Positions 35,310-48,550 of a DNA stretch of 64,000 nucleotides are shown one piece after another (position 1 is the stretch's first letter; each line of letters opens with the position of its first letter). Under the pieces are notes generated by a model. The model had not been told where the DNA came from. It worked only from the letters and a program-made list of their open reading frames with translations, and searched no databases. A program made the position numbers and the translations under genes. Source of the stretch: Cervus elaphus (lineage: Eukaryota; Chordata; Mammalia; Artiodactyla; Cervidae); the NCBI RefSeq assembly GCF_910594005.1, contig NC_057831.1:42552001-42616000 (forward strand). The letters run 5' to 3'.

Positions 35310-35515
35310 CTTGAAGTCAGGCAAGATACAGGTTTGAAACTTGGTTCTTCCACTTCATGTTCAGTGATTTTGGGGGGAATTCTTAAACAAACAACACTTC
35401 AGTCATTTAATCTTTAAACGGGGATAATAAAAATATCTGTTTTCTAAAGCATGGTGAAAAATGAACACGATAATGCTTATAAAGCCTAAATACAGAGTCT
35501 GGCATGTTATGAAAG
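35310..35515 (+). repeat. MIR fossil
   Basis: Sense: TTGGTTCTTCCACTTCATGT, a diverged core, AATCTTTAAACGGGGATAAT, AGTCTGGCATGTTATGAAAG. Confidence 0.6.
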
Positions 35516-36664
35516 ATTCCATAAATGACAGTTAATTTTGGGAGGGGGATATCTCTGAACCCTTTGAGAGTTGGAGCTGTGTCTTTTTTATAATTATATC
35601 TTCAGCCCCGAGCACTGTTTCTGTCATGAAGTAGCTTTCTACACATGTTTGTCGAATTTGGTTGTGTCTTTCAGAGAAGAGATAGTCAATGGATAATGAG
35701 AAATAAATGATGAAATGAAATGATTGGGAACTGTATTTCCTTTTCTTAAAGAAATATACCCCACATGGGAAAAAAAAAAAAAACGCAGCCTTCTGGAAAG
35801 TTTCTGAGCCAGCCCAACTTTCCAGTGAGATCCATGCCTGAGTTAGCACAGCGGTAGATGATTGCAGAGAAGGTTTGTTAATGACCAGCTTTAGGCTTTT
35901 AATGACAAAACCCCTCAGCAAGATGTCATCGAAGTTATTGAAGACTTCACTGAAAGTGTTGAAGCTGATGCATTGTAACAAGAAGGTTATAAATCTTGCA
36001 GCTTGGCTATACCACTAAGATAGGATGCTGAGCTCAGAATCACCCTGCTGTTGTCTGTCAGCATTCTCCCTCCCTTCCAGTGGAGATCCGGGAAGGGAGA
36101 AATACATCCATTTCCTAAAGTGGTGCAGACCTGGCAGCCACCTGCCTATGTCAATTTCAGATTGCAGAGGCCCATTTAACTGGACAAAATGTGTTAAGCA
36201 CCTGTGTTTTTCTAAATGTGTGTTAGAAAATATCCTAAGAATTAAGGAAAAGGCTCAAAGTTTGACACATTGACCTTTTGGAAAAACGAACCAATTAAAA
36301 ATCCATTGCAAGCTCAGAATAGAGACTCAATTACCTGAATGTAGAGTCCCACTCCATGTTTATTGTTTTGTTGCTTCTCAAGATAAACCTTTGTCAACTC
36401 AGCCCCATGGAGCAGTTCATCTCATAGCTCATGGAGAACTCACAGCTTTGGGTACGTGGAGGCTGGGATGTCAGATGCACCTGATACTGTTGCTCCCTGC
36501 AGGACTGAATGGAGCCTGTGAAGAGGAGTCAAGGTCAGAATAGAGAAGGAAGAACGAGATTCAAAGGCTGTTCAAGCATGCTAGTGCATAGACTTGTGGA
36601 ATTTGAAAAGTCATGAAGAAAACAATTTCCAATGTATTTGTATCCCACCAACCTACAAGGCTAC

Positions 36665-36878
36665 AGGGCTTCCCTGGTGGGGCTCAGCGGTAAAAAATCT
36701 GCCTGCAATGCAGAAGATGCAGGTTTGCTACTTGGACTGGGAAGATCCCCTGGAGAAGGAAATGACAACCCACTCCAGTGTTCTTGCCTGGAAAATCCCA
36801 TGGACAAAGGAGCCTGGAGGGCTGCAGTCCATGGGATTTCAAGAGTTGGATATGACTTAACGACTAAACCACCACAAA
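36665..36878 (+). mobile_element. Bov-tA SINE
   Basis: Sense copy: AGGGCTTCCCTGGTGGGGCT, B box degraded, GTGTTCTTGCCTGGAAAATC, GAGTTGGATATGACTTAACG. Confidence 0.93.
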
Positions 36879-37089
36879 CCTACATACTCAGACCACACAT
36901 CAACTCAGACAACCAGAGATTATAGAGTAAACTTTGAAGAGAAACATGGCAGATGATTGTCCTATTGCTTCTCCCCTACTTCTGCTCAGTAGCATGCTTG
37001 TCATCCCTCTCCCACATGAAGGGTAGAAAAGTAGGAAGTCTGCAGAGTCTGAAGAGAGAAGGCTAAGTCTTGTGTTCTAGGGGTGTGCC

Positions 37090-37205
37090 TTTGGGGAAGT
37101 CCTCATTAGGACTCTCTGAATGTCAGCCTCCTCATCTGTTCAATGAGACTGATGCTAACTGCCATTCTGCCTAACCCAAAGTCAGTTGTAAAAATAAATT
37201 TATGT
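37090..37205 (+). repeat. MIR fragment
   Basis: CAGCCTCCTCATCTGTTCAA then TGAGACTGATGCTAACTGCC is MIR core-like, sense. Confidence 0.5.
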
Positions 37206-37499
37206 ATTCGTATGCCCAGAACACCTGAAAATGTTAGATATTAGTTTCATATTTGATATAGTTACTTTATACCTTTAAGGATATCAACCACTCTGGCCAA
37301 AATACACAATCTGGACCTTAGTGCTCTCCACTGCAAAGGGGAGGTTTGGTGCTCATTATCCGGATCCTGTCTCAGAATTTATGGTTTTTATTTTCTTTCA
37401 TGTTTCTGAAGGGCTATGATAGTGGGATCAGTTTAGGGGTTTGAGAGAATGTGTTCTATGACCAAGTGACTGGTGTGGTGCTTGGCAGAGTTCAAAATC

Positions 37500-37530
37500 A
37501 CTCACACACACACACACACACACACACACT
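37500..37530. repeat. CA dinucleotide microsatellite
   Basis: About 14 CA units following ACTCA; a likely polymorphic marker. Confidence 0.95.
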
Positions 37531-38123
37531 GCCGTTGTTGAGCTACTTCATCAGACTTAACCCAAGTGAGGCCACAATGATATGATGAGGTACATACATG
37601 ACTTAGCAGGCACACCCTCTTTGAGACATAGAGCCTGGTGCATCTGCTTCCTGGGAGCAGGTTTCAAGGAGTTTCCCTGTGAGCAGCAGCTCAGTCACAC
37701 ATCAGAGAATCTGCCCTTGTGCTTCCTGATTAGAAACCATTCTTTATCTTCTATTTCCATAGCATTCTCTGCCCCTACAGAGAAGTCCCTTGGACTTCTT
37801 TTTAATTCAGTTCCAACTGCTTCAAGGGGATGATTACTTAAGGTCCTCCACTGCCATACCCTGTGAAATTTATACTACTATACAGTCTTTAAAAATTTTT
37901 ATTTAGATGATTCTAAACTCACCCTCCATTGTCAGGGCAGTCTGTCCAGTAGTTTTTGTATTGAGGTAGCAGCAAACAAGTGCAGTTACATTTTTATAAC
38001 TGTAAAAGATCTGTAAAATATAATTTGTCTGAAGAAGACTTATATTTCCAATATAAGGAATAGAGTCAACAGAATCTCAAAAGGGGGGCAAAAGGAAGGA
38101 TTTGGTAATACTTTTAAAATGAA

Positions 38124-38330
38124 AACCCAGTGGCTCAAGCAGTAAAGAATCTGCTGGCAATGCAGGAGACACAGGAGATGTGGATTCTATCCCTGAGTTG
38201 GGAAGATCCTCTGGAGTGGGATATGGCAAGCCGCTCTAGTGTTCTTGCCTGGAGAATCCTGTGGACAGAGGAGTCTGGCGGGCTACTACGGTCTATAGGG
38301 TCTCAGAGTCAGACATGACTGATCACACAC
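38124..38330 (+). mobile_element. Bov-tA SINE
   Basis: Sense: ACCCAGTGGCTCAAGCAGTA, GAGACACAGGAGATGTGGAT, TCTTGCCTGGAGAATCCTGT, CAGACATGACTGATCACACA. It abuts the L1 that follows. Confidence 0.92.
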
Positions 38331-38334
38331 TTGC

Positions 38335-39190
38335 TTTAAATGAAACATAATTGAGATATAACATTGTTTAAGGTGTCTACCACGTTGATTTGATATTTAT
38401 ATATTATAGTATCATTACAACCTTAGTGTTAGCTAACACCTCTATTATGTTACAGAATTATCATTTTCTTTTTTTTGGTAGTAGAAACGATTAAGATCTA
38501 GTCTCTTAACTTTAAGGTTTATAATACTGTATTGTTGACTATGGCCATTATACTGTGCATTAGTTCCTCAGAACTTATTTATCTTTTAGTTCGCAGTTTG
38601 TACCCTTAAACAACATCTCTCTTAACTCCCAAACTCTGGTAACCACCAATCTACTCTTTGTTTTTACAAGTTTGGCTTTTTAGATTCCATAAAAAAGTGA
38701 TTTTATACAATATTTGTATTTTTCTAACTTTTCACTTAGCATAATGCCCTCAAATTCCATCCATGTTGTTACAAATGGCAGGATTTCTTTTCTTTCTTCT
38801 CATAGTTCATTGTGTATGTGTGTGCATGTGTGTGTGTGTATACCACAACTTCACTGTTATTCATTCATCTGTTGATCAATTTTTGATGGACATTTAGGTT
38901 GTTTCCATATCTTGGTTATTGTGAATAATGCTGCAACAAATGAATAAACATAGGAGTTCGTATATCTCTTGGCTGTTGTCAAGAAAACAAGAGATAAGTA
39001 TTGGGGAGGATGTGGGGATAAGAGAACTCTTGTACACTGTTGGTAGGAATGTAAATTGATTCAGCCACCATGGAAAACAGTCGGGAGGTTCCTGAAAAAG
39101 TTAAAAATAGAACTTCCATATGATCCAGCAAAATCCACTTCAGAGTATATATCCAAAGGGAACAGAAATGAGTTTGAAGAGATGATGATT
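38335..39190 (-). mobile_element. Old L1 with inverted 5' segment
   Basis: 38335 to about 38978 is antisense L1 3' end (AATTGAGATATAACATTG, ATTCCATCCATGTTGTTACA, then AACATAGGAGTTCGTATAT). From about 38980 to 39190 the orientation is sense (GGGGATAAGAGAACTCTTGT, ACTGTTGGTAGGAATGTAAA, TGATCCAGCAAAATCCACTT). In L1 order the sense piece ends near GAAGAGAT, adjoining the 5' end of the antisense piece, as expected for twin priming. It includes a TG microsatellite near 38815-38840. Confidence 0.78.
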
Positions 39191-39899
39191 ATTTTCATCT
39201 GTTCAGGGAGAGAGCAATGCTGAAATATCCAGGTGCTCAGCAGGGTCTTGGAAGTGGGAGAAGGTGCAAGTCTTAGGTTTTTCCCGGGGGCCCAGGTGAT
39301 GTGGGGCTCCATGTGTCTGCCTGCATTAGCTCTTGTTTCCTGATCTGCAAAATAACCTGATTACCACCTGGCTTCTTAGTTATCTAAAAACTTACTTTGG
39401 AACATGGTAAGTAATTTCTTGGTGTGACTGGCAGGGGCTGTCTTGGTAACTCTGTTAAGACGCATTCCGTTGGACAGCTGTGGGCTCTAGGAAAGGAGAG
39501 AGAGAAGGGCATGGCCAGGTGTTAGCCATTCCTACTCAGGGAACTTTTGGAGTTTTCCAAATCTTGGAAGAGGATATTCCTCACTATGAATTATTATTCT
39601 GACATTTTGTCTTGTAAATCAAAGTCTTGTGAGTTCAGCAGTGGATATTAACTCTGGGTACACTGAGAAAATGAGTCTCTGGATTTGTAGCACTGCTAAT
39701 TAGACCTTAAGCAGTGTTAATCTCACCTATGGTCTGGTCTTATCTGTTTATAACTTCAACATATGCTGGACTGTTGCTCGATATTTATTATATAACTTTG
39801 AGATTGCTTATGCTGGACATTTGCTCTATAGTGACATAAATATGGTTTCTGACAGCTTTCCCAGGCTTGTTATTGGATAAACTATTGGTTAACTGCATC

Positions 39900-39926
39900 A
39901 TACATATATATATATATATATATATT
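39900..39926. repeat. TA microsatellite
   Basis: Alternating TA units after ACATA; simple repeat. Confidence 0.9.
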
Positions 39927-40584
39927 CCAATAGAGAGCTTGACACTGTAAGAAAATCAACAATATTATGAAAGAAGCATTAAACATTGATACTGTAACCG
40001 ATTCATAGGATCCTTGCACAACCGTAGCCCTGTAACAATTAAATATTTGTTAAATAAGATGATTGAATAGATAGAACTTGAGAAACACTTTGATTCTTGA
40101 AGACAGTGCCTACTATAATTCTTCAAAAGAAGGAAGAAAGCCATTTTTAGAAGGAAATGGAAGTTTTTAAAAGGTATAAACACTCAGAGGCAGGAATAGT
40201 ATGTAGTAAACTTTTAATCACCATTTTTTTTTACAGACAAATTTCTGACCAGAATACAGTTTTGGAGTTTTGAGCTCCATACTTAGCATTCTGTAAATGC
40301 TCAGTAAACATTTAATGAGTGACTAGGAGATTGAGTCTAGATTAGTAGGAGAAATAAATGAATTACTCCTGGGAATTGCAATGAAGTATTAGATTTATTC
40401 TACTATTTTGCTTTTTAAGAAAATTTTAAAGAAATGATAGATTGTTTTTACTGTTATTAAGACAGTTTTCATGCATTGGTATTATGCATGGGTGCTAATT
40501 ATACCCCTTTGATATTAAACTTGAGTTTGTTCTGACAGTAATTGAAATCTATGCTAAAATTTTTGACCTTTCTTTTCTGTAAGT

Positions 40585-40690
40585 ACACTTCACCTCACTG
40601 TGCCTCAGTTTCTTCATTTGAAGAACAAAAGGGGTGAACTAGCTATTCATTTGAGATCCTTTCAGTTTAAGAATTATGTGACCCTCCAAA
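40585..40690 (+). repeat. MIR fragment
   Basis: CACTGTGCCTCAGTTTCTTC then ATTTGAAGAACAAAAGGGGT is MIR core, sense. Confidence 0.6.
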
Positions 40691-42070
40691 TATTCTTTCT
40701 AGGCGTGTATGTCAAGGATCATATTTTATAAGAACTCTCGGTAATTTCTTAGGCTATAAAATTAAGTCTAAGGAATTATAATTAATAGTCTTTTAAAAAG
40801 AACTTTCTTCATTCTTCTTATCCAGCTACTTAATTTGAAATGTGAACACCTTTTTTATCTGGACATAAAATTAGCCCTTGCTCTTCAATGAACTGTTTCT
40901 ATTGATATTGATTCAGTTCCAGGTAACATTTTCTTGACCTTCAGTCTGGGTGTTTCCTCTTTTATTCATTCATATTGAAAATGAACCTTACTTTTCTTCC
41001 CCTGAGAAAGTTATCCCTTGGAGTTCAGAATCAGAAGGGTCACCTCAGATTCAAGTTTAACAAAGTTACTGTGGAGGGTATAAAATCTCAGAGAGGAAAT
41101 TGAATGAACAAATCAGTTCAAAGCATTAGAGTAAAATTCCCAACTGAACAGCTCCTCGGCAGTTACAATCACGAGCAGTGAAATCACCTTTCAAAACACG
41201 ATCATGGCAAGCACCACCTAATCTATCAAGTTTTAAGACAGTTAAGTATGATTTTCAAGCTTCACTATAAATGCATAATTTAATTCAGTTAGGCAGTGCA
41301 GTAATTTTAACTTTCTTTAAATTTTACTTGAGCATGAAACTTTTGTCTCTGGGCAAGATCCTGAATTAGAAGGAAGGATCAAATTTCAGAATTACCTTCC
41401 CACCATAATTCTGTGTAGCGACTTCATATATGTGAAGTCTGTTTTTCTGTTCTGAATTTTTGAGCAAAGGGGTAACTCCAGTCAGGGATCCTCTGACCCC
41501 AAGTTACTGTTTAGGTAGGATTTTCTTCAACATGATGGAAATATCAGTGTGGTGCTAGAGATGAAAATAGTTTCTTTTGGAATAGAAAGTAATTTTTAAG
41601 GCTTATCTGGAAATGCTATGTGCAGAGGAGGAAAGGCCAGCCTCTTTGATGAGGGTCATCTCAGAACTGCCAAGTCTTCTGGGTGTGAATGGGATTAGCT
41701 AATGAAACAGTATCATGGCCAGAGATGATTCCCCACCTTCCAAAGTTCAGCCACTTCCCCCCTTGTTTGTGAAATTCCATTATGGGAATTACTGCCTGTT
41801 TTAGAGATAAGTGAAACCATTATAGGTGAAGGAACAGAAGGCATTTGAACCCAGAAGAATTTTAATTGGTACTTGTGAATACAGGTGAACAAGAAGCCAT
41901 AAATGTCTCAGGTGAAACTGTGAATGTTTGGGACGCAAAAGTAGATGATGGGAGAAGGGATGTATCACATCTGTTGATGAAATAACTCTCTTCTTCCATC
42001 ACAAATTGAATTCATTTCCTTTATAGATATAAATTCAGCCTAAAGTCTATAATTTTAAATGTTCTTTTAT

Positions 42071-42268
42071 GAAAGTGAAAGTTACTCAGTCGTGTCTGAC
42101 TCTTTGTGACCCCATGGACTGTAGCCTGCCAGGCTCCTCTGTCCATGGAATTCTCCAGGCAAGAATACTGGAGTGGGTAGCCATACCCTTCTGCAGGGAA
42201 TCTTCCCAACCCAGGGATCGAACCCAGGTCTCTCACATTGCAGGTGGATTATTTACCATCTGAGTCAA
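42071..42268 (-). mobile_element. Bov-tA SINE
   Basis: Antisense, well preserved: GAAAGTGAAAGTTACTCAGT, CTCCTCTGTCCATGGAATTC, GGATCGAACCCAGGTCTCTC, TTACCATCTGAGTCAAG. Confidence 0.95.
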
Positions 42269-42679
42269 GTCAAATATGTTGCACAGTTAAATATGAGTGG
42301 ATTAATACAGAAATTAGATCATTGCATAAAATGTGAGTAAATGAATGTATATTAAGTATATACATTTATTGGTAAATCATTTTGTTTTGTGGCTGAGGCT
42401 TTGCTAATTTAGTCCAAAGATCGAGCTATATTCTTGAGCCTTTGAATGAGCAGTTGGCCTTTTATTTAAAAAAAAAAATCTATAAAAATATCTCATGCCC
42501 AAAGTTTCTGCCGCTATGAATACATGGTAGCAATCTCAAGAATGGTTCAGAAAAATTCTTCAGCATGTCTGGAAAAATGAACAATCCGACCCACTGACTA
42601 TGCTTAAGTTTATGCATACAAGCAATAAATTTTATGAACACTTTTACACAATACCTTGTTTGAAATAGTGAAAGAGCAT

Positions 42680-42885
42680 ATTCCTTAAAGACACAGTTCT
42701 GCCCTCAAAACCTGGCTCTGACAACTCTTTCCTGTTGTGTACCCTTGGACAAGTTATTCTAACTCTTATGAATTTCAGTTCATCATCGGAGAAATTTTAT
42801 CTTTGGTGAGGATTAATGACATACTTCATACCCTAGAAAAATGCTTGGCACATAACTCCCCCAAATGATAACGAATGCAGTGAGT
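42680..42885 (+). repeat. MIR fossil
   Basis: Sense: CAAAACCTGGCTCTGACAAC, TACCCTTGGACAAGTTATTC, TGCTTGGCACATAACTCCCC. Confidence 0.72.
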
Positions 42886-44664
42886 TCTTTTCACCCAGCG
42901 TCTATTAACCAGGATTTTAGAAAAAATGTGTCTTCCTGCACAGTCATCAAGCACTGATAATTTATGCTTTTCTTGATGACCCTGAAATGCATTCTGAATA
43001 ATTAGAGAAAGATTAAATTATAATCAGTTTAGTTTCAGTGTTAAGTGTATTTTAATTTATTCTTATTCTTTAAAAATTTGTAATCCTTCTGCATGTGGTA
43101 ACAATTAACGGAAAATATTTGATTAGCTGGAGCACTCTATTTCCTGACTATCTAACTAATAAAGAATTTATTGTATGTTGCTGGAACCCAAACTATTTAT
43201 GGATCAACTGGGCATTTGCTGTGTGTGTTCACTTTGCACAGGCCTTATATCCATTCTCAAAGCCAATGTGTTGACGTTACTCCCTGGTAGAAATTCTAGA
43301 ACTAACCTTTAAATGTTCTCAAACAATAGTCTGAGTCTACACAAGGCCCTTTGTGTGTTTTTGATCACAAGCTCATAATACTGGTCATCCAATCTGATTT
43401 TGTGCAGATGAGTAACTAAATCTTCTCACCTGGAGGACTGTCCATTCTTTTTCTATGGATTTCTAGAGATGGGCACCTCAACTGACAGTATTCAACCTGT
43501 CTTGGTGTTTCATCAGCCTTTACTTTTATCCAGTTATGTTTTAGACTTATCTTCACCTGACTTTTTTAGGCTACATAACCTTCCTGATGCAAACTTTACT
43601 ATGCATTTAATAATTTTTTGTGGTTCTTTGAATTTTTCACATTTCTTCCATTTATCTCTTCCCCCATGTAATGTCATGTGCTGCTTTAAAAGATGGCCTA
43701 ATAACTGTCTTGTGTTAGAAATAAAGTCTTTAAGAATTTATCAGTGTATTGTTTCTTTGTGATCTTGGTAAGGTAGATTTTCAGGCAAGCAGATTGATTT
43801 TAGAGGTTTAGTTGATCTCCATAGAACACAATATTCATTTGTCGTCCTCTGTCTGGCCTCATACTGCCTTCCTTTAAATATCTGCCTTGCCCTGAAATTC
43901 CCCCTTCCAGTTGACAGTCTTTTTTTTCCCCACAGTATCCTCCACATCCCAGCTGACCATCCCAGGGCTAGGTGAATACAATAGTGGCTGCAGAAAGAGG
44001 TAGATTGTTTCCTTTAAATGAGGAACAAGGACAGGGTAGCTGGTGAAGAGAGAATTTTGTTTGCCAAGATCAGGCAACTCTTGGCCCTGGTGGAAAGCCA
44101 GGATTGGTGAGGGTGCTCCTGTCAAAGTATGGGGTCTTCCTTGATGATGTCTGGGTACATGCTCGGGGAAGACAGGGAGCCTGGGTGCATAACCAGGAAG
44201 CAGCAGTTAGCTCTCTGACGCTGCGCTGTCTCTGAGACTGCTCTCACTAGGTGACATTTTTTCCTTGTTATATAGGCATGTGTTAAAAGCAGGCCATTTG
44301 AGGGGGGATTGTTTCCCTAGCCACAGCAGTTTTATCTGTTTGACTATTGCAAACATGTTTCATGTTTGACCAACCATACTTACATGATTGGGCTATGTGG
44401 AATCTTCTGGGAGTGATAATTTTGTACTTTGGTATATTAGAATGGTCAACCACAATGTTTTGTTGAGGAGACTTCTTTCAGAAAATGTGACATCTTCAGA
44501 AGAACAGTATCAGATCTCCTTGTCAGAACAAATAAATGTATCTTAATATAAAAAGTTAAAGCCAAAGAAATATCTTCACTAGCTTTTTTGTATCCATAAA
44601 TGTAGTATTAAGTATCTGTATATTGGTCAGTAGTTGAGGGAAATTTATATTTATATGTTTCTTA

Positions 44665-44780
44665 TTCTTTAATTTTTAAAATTATTCTGTTCAAGTATAA
44701 TTGACATATAACATAATATAATATAACATTAGTCCCAGGTATACAATATAATGATTCAATATTTGTATATATTGTGAAAA
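44665..44780 (-). repeat. L1 3'-end fragment
   Basis: CAAGTATAATTGACATATAA, ACATTAGTCCCAGGTATACA, ATGATTCAATATTTGTATAT: antisense L1 3' terminus. Confidence 0.7.
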
Positions 44781-45544
44781 TGAGTCTATTATTTTTTAAC
44801 CTTTGATATTCCTAATGCTGGATTCTCTTATAAATGTGGGTAATTGCATTCAATCTGAGTCATTTATTGCTTTCATTTTATTTAAGGGAGATTTGCTTCT
44901 TTAAAAAAATCATCTTCTTTTTGTATTTCTATTTTAAAAAGTATTTTTGAATAACATAAACACTGCTAAATCTTGGTTATTCAGAGAATAACAGTAGGGA
45001 GGACAGTTAGATGTCAGTTTAACTTGTTGAGAGGTATTAATTTTTGTCAATTATTGAAGATAGGCCGTTTTATTACATTCAGTGGGATTGCTGGGATTTC
45101 ATTCTTGATGAAAAGAAATGCCAGCTAGCAAGTCAGAAACAGGAGGGAAAGGGAGACTACAAATGTTCTGAACATAGATGTTTACTAGAAAGCTTGAAAA
45201 CTGGCCCATAGCTTTCTCACATCAGGGTTAAAGGGGATTCACCATTCATTATAAAAATAGTGTTCAGATTGTGTGCTCTGGAGCCTTGGGTTCTGTGGAG
45301 ATATCTTTGGGGACTCTGTTAGGTCACATTGAGAGAAGGTGAGAAATTAGGGCTCTGGGGCACCTCAGCTTTCATTGGGTATATATATTAGAAATCCATA
45401 AAAATTTTCATTTGAAAGGAAGACTGTTGCTAAAAAAAGAAAAAGTGGAAAGCCACTGACTAATAGGGATCTCATTATCAGAGGGGAAGAAGCATAGTAG
45501 CTCCTTTGGGGAAATGAAGCTTCACTTCTTTTCTCTTTCACTTA

Positions 45545-46050
45545 AAAAAAAAAGGTATTTCAAGCATACAGAAAAAAATACAAGTATCCATACAACTATG
45601 ACCTAGATTTAACAAATATTAATATTTTGCCACATATGTTTTCTGTGAAAAAAATATCATTGACCCAGGTGAGGCCCTTCTCTGCCCTTCCTAAATTGCC
45701 TTTCTTCCATCCCTCACCTGGGATAACCCTGATCCTGAAAATGATAGACATCAAATTGCACATTAGATAAACATTTTGCTACAAAATGCATGGACCCATT
45801 ACCTATTTGTACATTGATTGTGCAGCTTAGTATTTGTATAAATGGTGTCAGAATAACTGCTTTCAACATTACATTCTATAAGGTTTATCCATGTTGATAC
45901 TTTTAGCTTGAATTCATCTTTTAAATGGCACTATGATATTCTGATATGTGATCAGACCATATTTAATATCCATTTGCTTGCTGATAGATCTTTGGGGTCA
46001 AAATGATGGATTTTTTTCTCACTTTTATAAACAGTGCTGCACTGAATGTC
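45545..46050 (-). repeat. Old L1 fragment
   Basis: Antisense LINE text: AAGCATACAGAAAAAAATAC, ACAAATATTAATATTTTGCC, TAAGGTTTATCCATGTTGAT, AACAGTGCTGCACTGAATGT. Diverged. Confidence 0.6.
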
Positions 46051-46491
46051 ATTGAGTGGCTCATATTTTTTTGAAATTAATTTATTTTTGGAGTAGCTCA
46101 TATGTTTGAAAGGCATTTCCTACATGAGGGTTTATGAAGCAGTCCCACATTTAGCCCATGTGGTATCTTTGTACCATATAGAATGAGGCTCCCTTCCCTC
46201 AAAATATTTTTTGGAAAACTTTGATCACAAAGACTAAACAAATCTAGAGTGGCTTTCTGTCCAGGGTGTTTCCTAGAGCTGTGCAGAGTACAACCTGCAT
46301 CATCCTAAGCAGCAGTCTTGAATGTTGGGGATGCTCTAGGTTTGAATATCTGTAGGGTATACAGAGTTTGGGTGAATTCATGTGTTTGACAGGTTAGCAA
46401 CTGGAATCTAAATAGATTCATGCTTAATATTTACTCAAGGTAATTCTAACTAAAGGTAGGGGCTGGGGGAATTGTACTTTCTTTGGAGATT

Positions 46492-46660
46492 TTTGTTGTT
46501 CTTGTTCAGTCACCAAGTCGTGTCTGACTCTTCATGACCATGGAGTGCTGCACGCCAGGCTTCCCAGTCCCTCACCATCTCCTGGAGTTTGCCCAAGTTC
46601 ATGACCATTGAATTGGTGATGCCATCCAACCATCTCATCCTCTATCACCCTCTTCTCCTT
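46492..46660 (-). mobile_element. BovB LINE 3' tip
   Basis: Antisense BovB terminus: TTCAGTCACCAAGTCGTGTC, CAGTCCCTCACCATCTCCTG, GTGATGCCATCCAACCATCT, ending at CCCTCTTCTCCTT. Severely 5'-truncated. Confidence 0.92.
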
Positions 46661-47188
46661 GGAGACAATGTGTTGCAAATGGAGAACACCAGGAAGATGT
46701 GCAAGGCTTTTGCTTTCTCCAGCTCACAGAGGAATGGTGATTTGGCCAAGCGGTAATATGAGGAGTCATTATCCATATTTCCCCCTTTCCAGAATAATGC
46801 CCTCAGGCCCCTTCTGTGTAAACACATTATACATACAGTGCAGGCTTCATCTGCCAAGTCAACTGTATGCCACTAAGGAAGGCAAGTTGTGCAGGGAAGG
46901 TGTATCTGTGGTTGCTCATGGAAAGGAAGTTTGACTTGTATTGGGCTGAAGTACCAAGCTGTGAACCTCCCACTGGGGCTGGTGCTACAAGTATCAATAC
47001 ATTGCAATGCGTTCATCTAAAGTCCCTTTGGTTCTCACTAGGTAGCTTTGCCTGGAGAGGAAAACAGCCCCACAACAGGCAGTGTGATGTCCCCTCTGTT
47101 ATTGATGGGAGTTTAGTAGGGGAGGAATTCTACCCAGCTTTGGAAACCTTGCAAGTGTATTATTTGCTTTGCAAAGTCCTTGTAATTA

Positions 47189-47949
47189 TTCTTTTTTAAA
47201 AAAGTGTAATTAGAGGCTAATTAACAATATTGTGATGGTTTTTGCCATACATCAACATGAATCAGCCATAGGTATACATGTATCTTCTCCCTCTTGAAGC
47301 CCCCTCCCACCTCCCTCCCATCCCAGCCCTCTGCGTTGTCACAGAGCACTGGCTTTGGGTCCCCTATGTCTGACATCAGATTCCCACTGGCTATCCATTT
47401 TACATATGGTTATGTATATGTTTCAGCTCTATTCTCTCAAATCATCCCACCCTCTCCTTCCCCTACTGTGTCCAAAATCTTCTATGTCTGTGTCTCCTTT
47501 TCTGCCCTGCAAATAGGTTCATCAGTACTGTCTTTCTAGATTCCATATATTTGCATTAATATATGATATTTATCTTTCTCTTGCTGACTTACTTCACTCT
47601 GTAGAGAAAAGGGAACCCTCCTACACTGTTGATGGGAATGCAAACTGATGCAGCCACTAGGGAGAACAGATTCCTTAAAAAACAAGGAATAAAACTACCA
47701 TATAAGCCAGCAATCCCACTACTGGGCATATACCATGAGGAAACCATAAATGAAAAAGACACAAATACCCCAGTGCTCATTGCAGCACTATTTACGATAG
47801 CTAGGCATGGAAGCAACCTAGGATGTTCATCGACAGATGAATGGATATGGAAGTTGTGGGACATAGACAGAATGGAATATTACTCGCTAAAAAAGCTAAT
47901 GTATTTGAGTCAGTTCTAATGAGGTGGTTGAACCTAGAGCCTATTATAT
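47189..47949 (-). mobile_element. Twin-primed L1 with 16-base TSD
   Basis: Left part (47189 to about 47600) is antisense L1 3' end: T-run, CATGAATCAGCCATAGGTAT, TGACTTACTTCACTCTGTAG. Right part (about 47601-47949) is L1 sense ORF2 tail: GGGAACCCTCCTACACTGTT, CCAGCAATCCCACTACTGGG, ATGAGGTGGTTGAACCTAGA. The right part ends at the point of the L1 where the left part begins, so together they make one continuous element with an inverted 5' half. Flanks AAAGTCCTTGTAATTA (47173-47188) and AAAGTCTTTGTAATTA (47950-47965) are a target-site duplication with one mismatch. Confidence 0.93.
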
Positions 47950-48419
47950 AAAGTCTTTGTAATTAGATGTTGCTATAAGAAGGTCTAGCAGGAAGTTTCT
48001 AGGTGCCTAAAGTTTGTCTGCTTGTGACCCTGCCCTAGGTAACATTTTAACCAATGATCTGGGTAAAAAGCTGAGTGAGTTCATTTCAAATGTTATCAAA
48101 AAGGTGACAAAAATCTCCTTAGGAGAGAACAAAAACATGCTGCTCCTTTTGTGATGGTTTGTTTCTTTTTATCAAGTAGGTCTTAGCTTAAATTTCACCT
48201 TCTCACAGAGGTTTTCCCTGTGCATCTAATATATGGCCTCCCATTTCCAATCAATTTTTACCTGTTTTCTTCATCTGAAATTGTATTTCTTAGTTGTTTA
48301 CTGGTTTCTTGACTCATCGTCCTAGACTTTGAGCTGAATGGCAGAAGGAGAGGGCTTCTCTGTTCATTTCTGGCACCCCAGGACAGAGGACATAGGATGG
48401 TTCCTGGTACATAACAGAA

Positions 48420-48550
48420 TTGGAGAAGGAAATGGCAACCCACTTTAGTATTCTTGCCTGGAAAATTCCATGGACAGAGGAGCCTGATGGACTGTAGTCC
48501 ATGGGGTCTCAAAGAGTTGGGCATGAGTGAATGACTGAGCACATATACAC
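48420..48550 (+). mobile_element. Bov-A SINE fragment
   Basis: Sense body only: GGAGAAGGAAATGGCAACCC, TAGTATTCTTGCCTGGAAAA, GTCTCAAAGAGTTGGGCATG. Confidence 0.9.

Noticed and set aside
35532..35981. 149-codon minus-strand frame
   Set aside because: Composition is low-complexity (a Phe run from an A-tract, no domain or motif), it lies next to a MIR and there are no splice or promoter signs. Probably chance.
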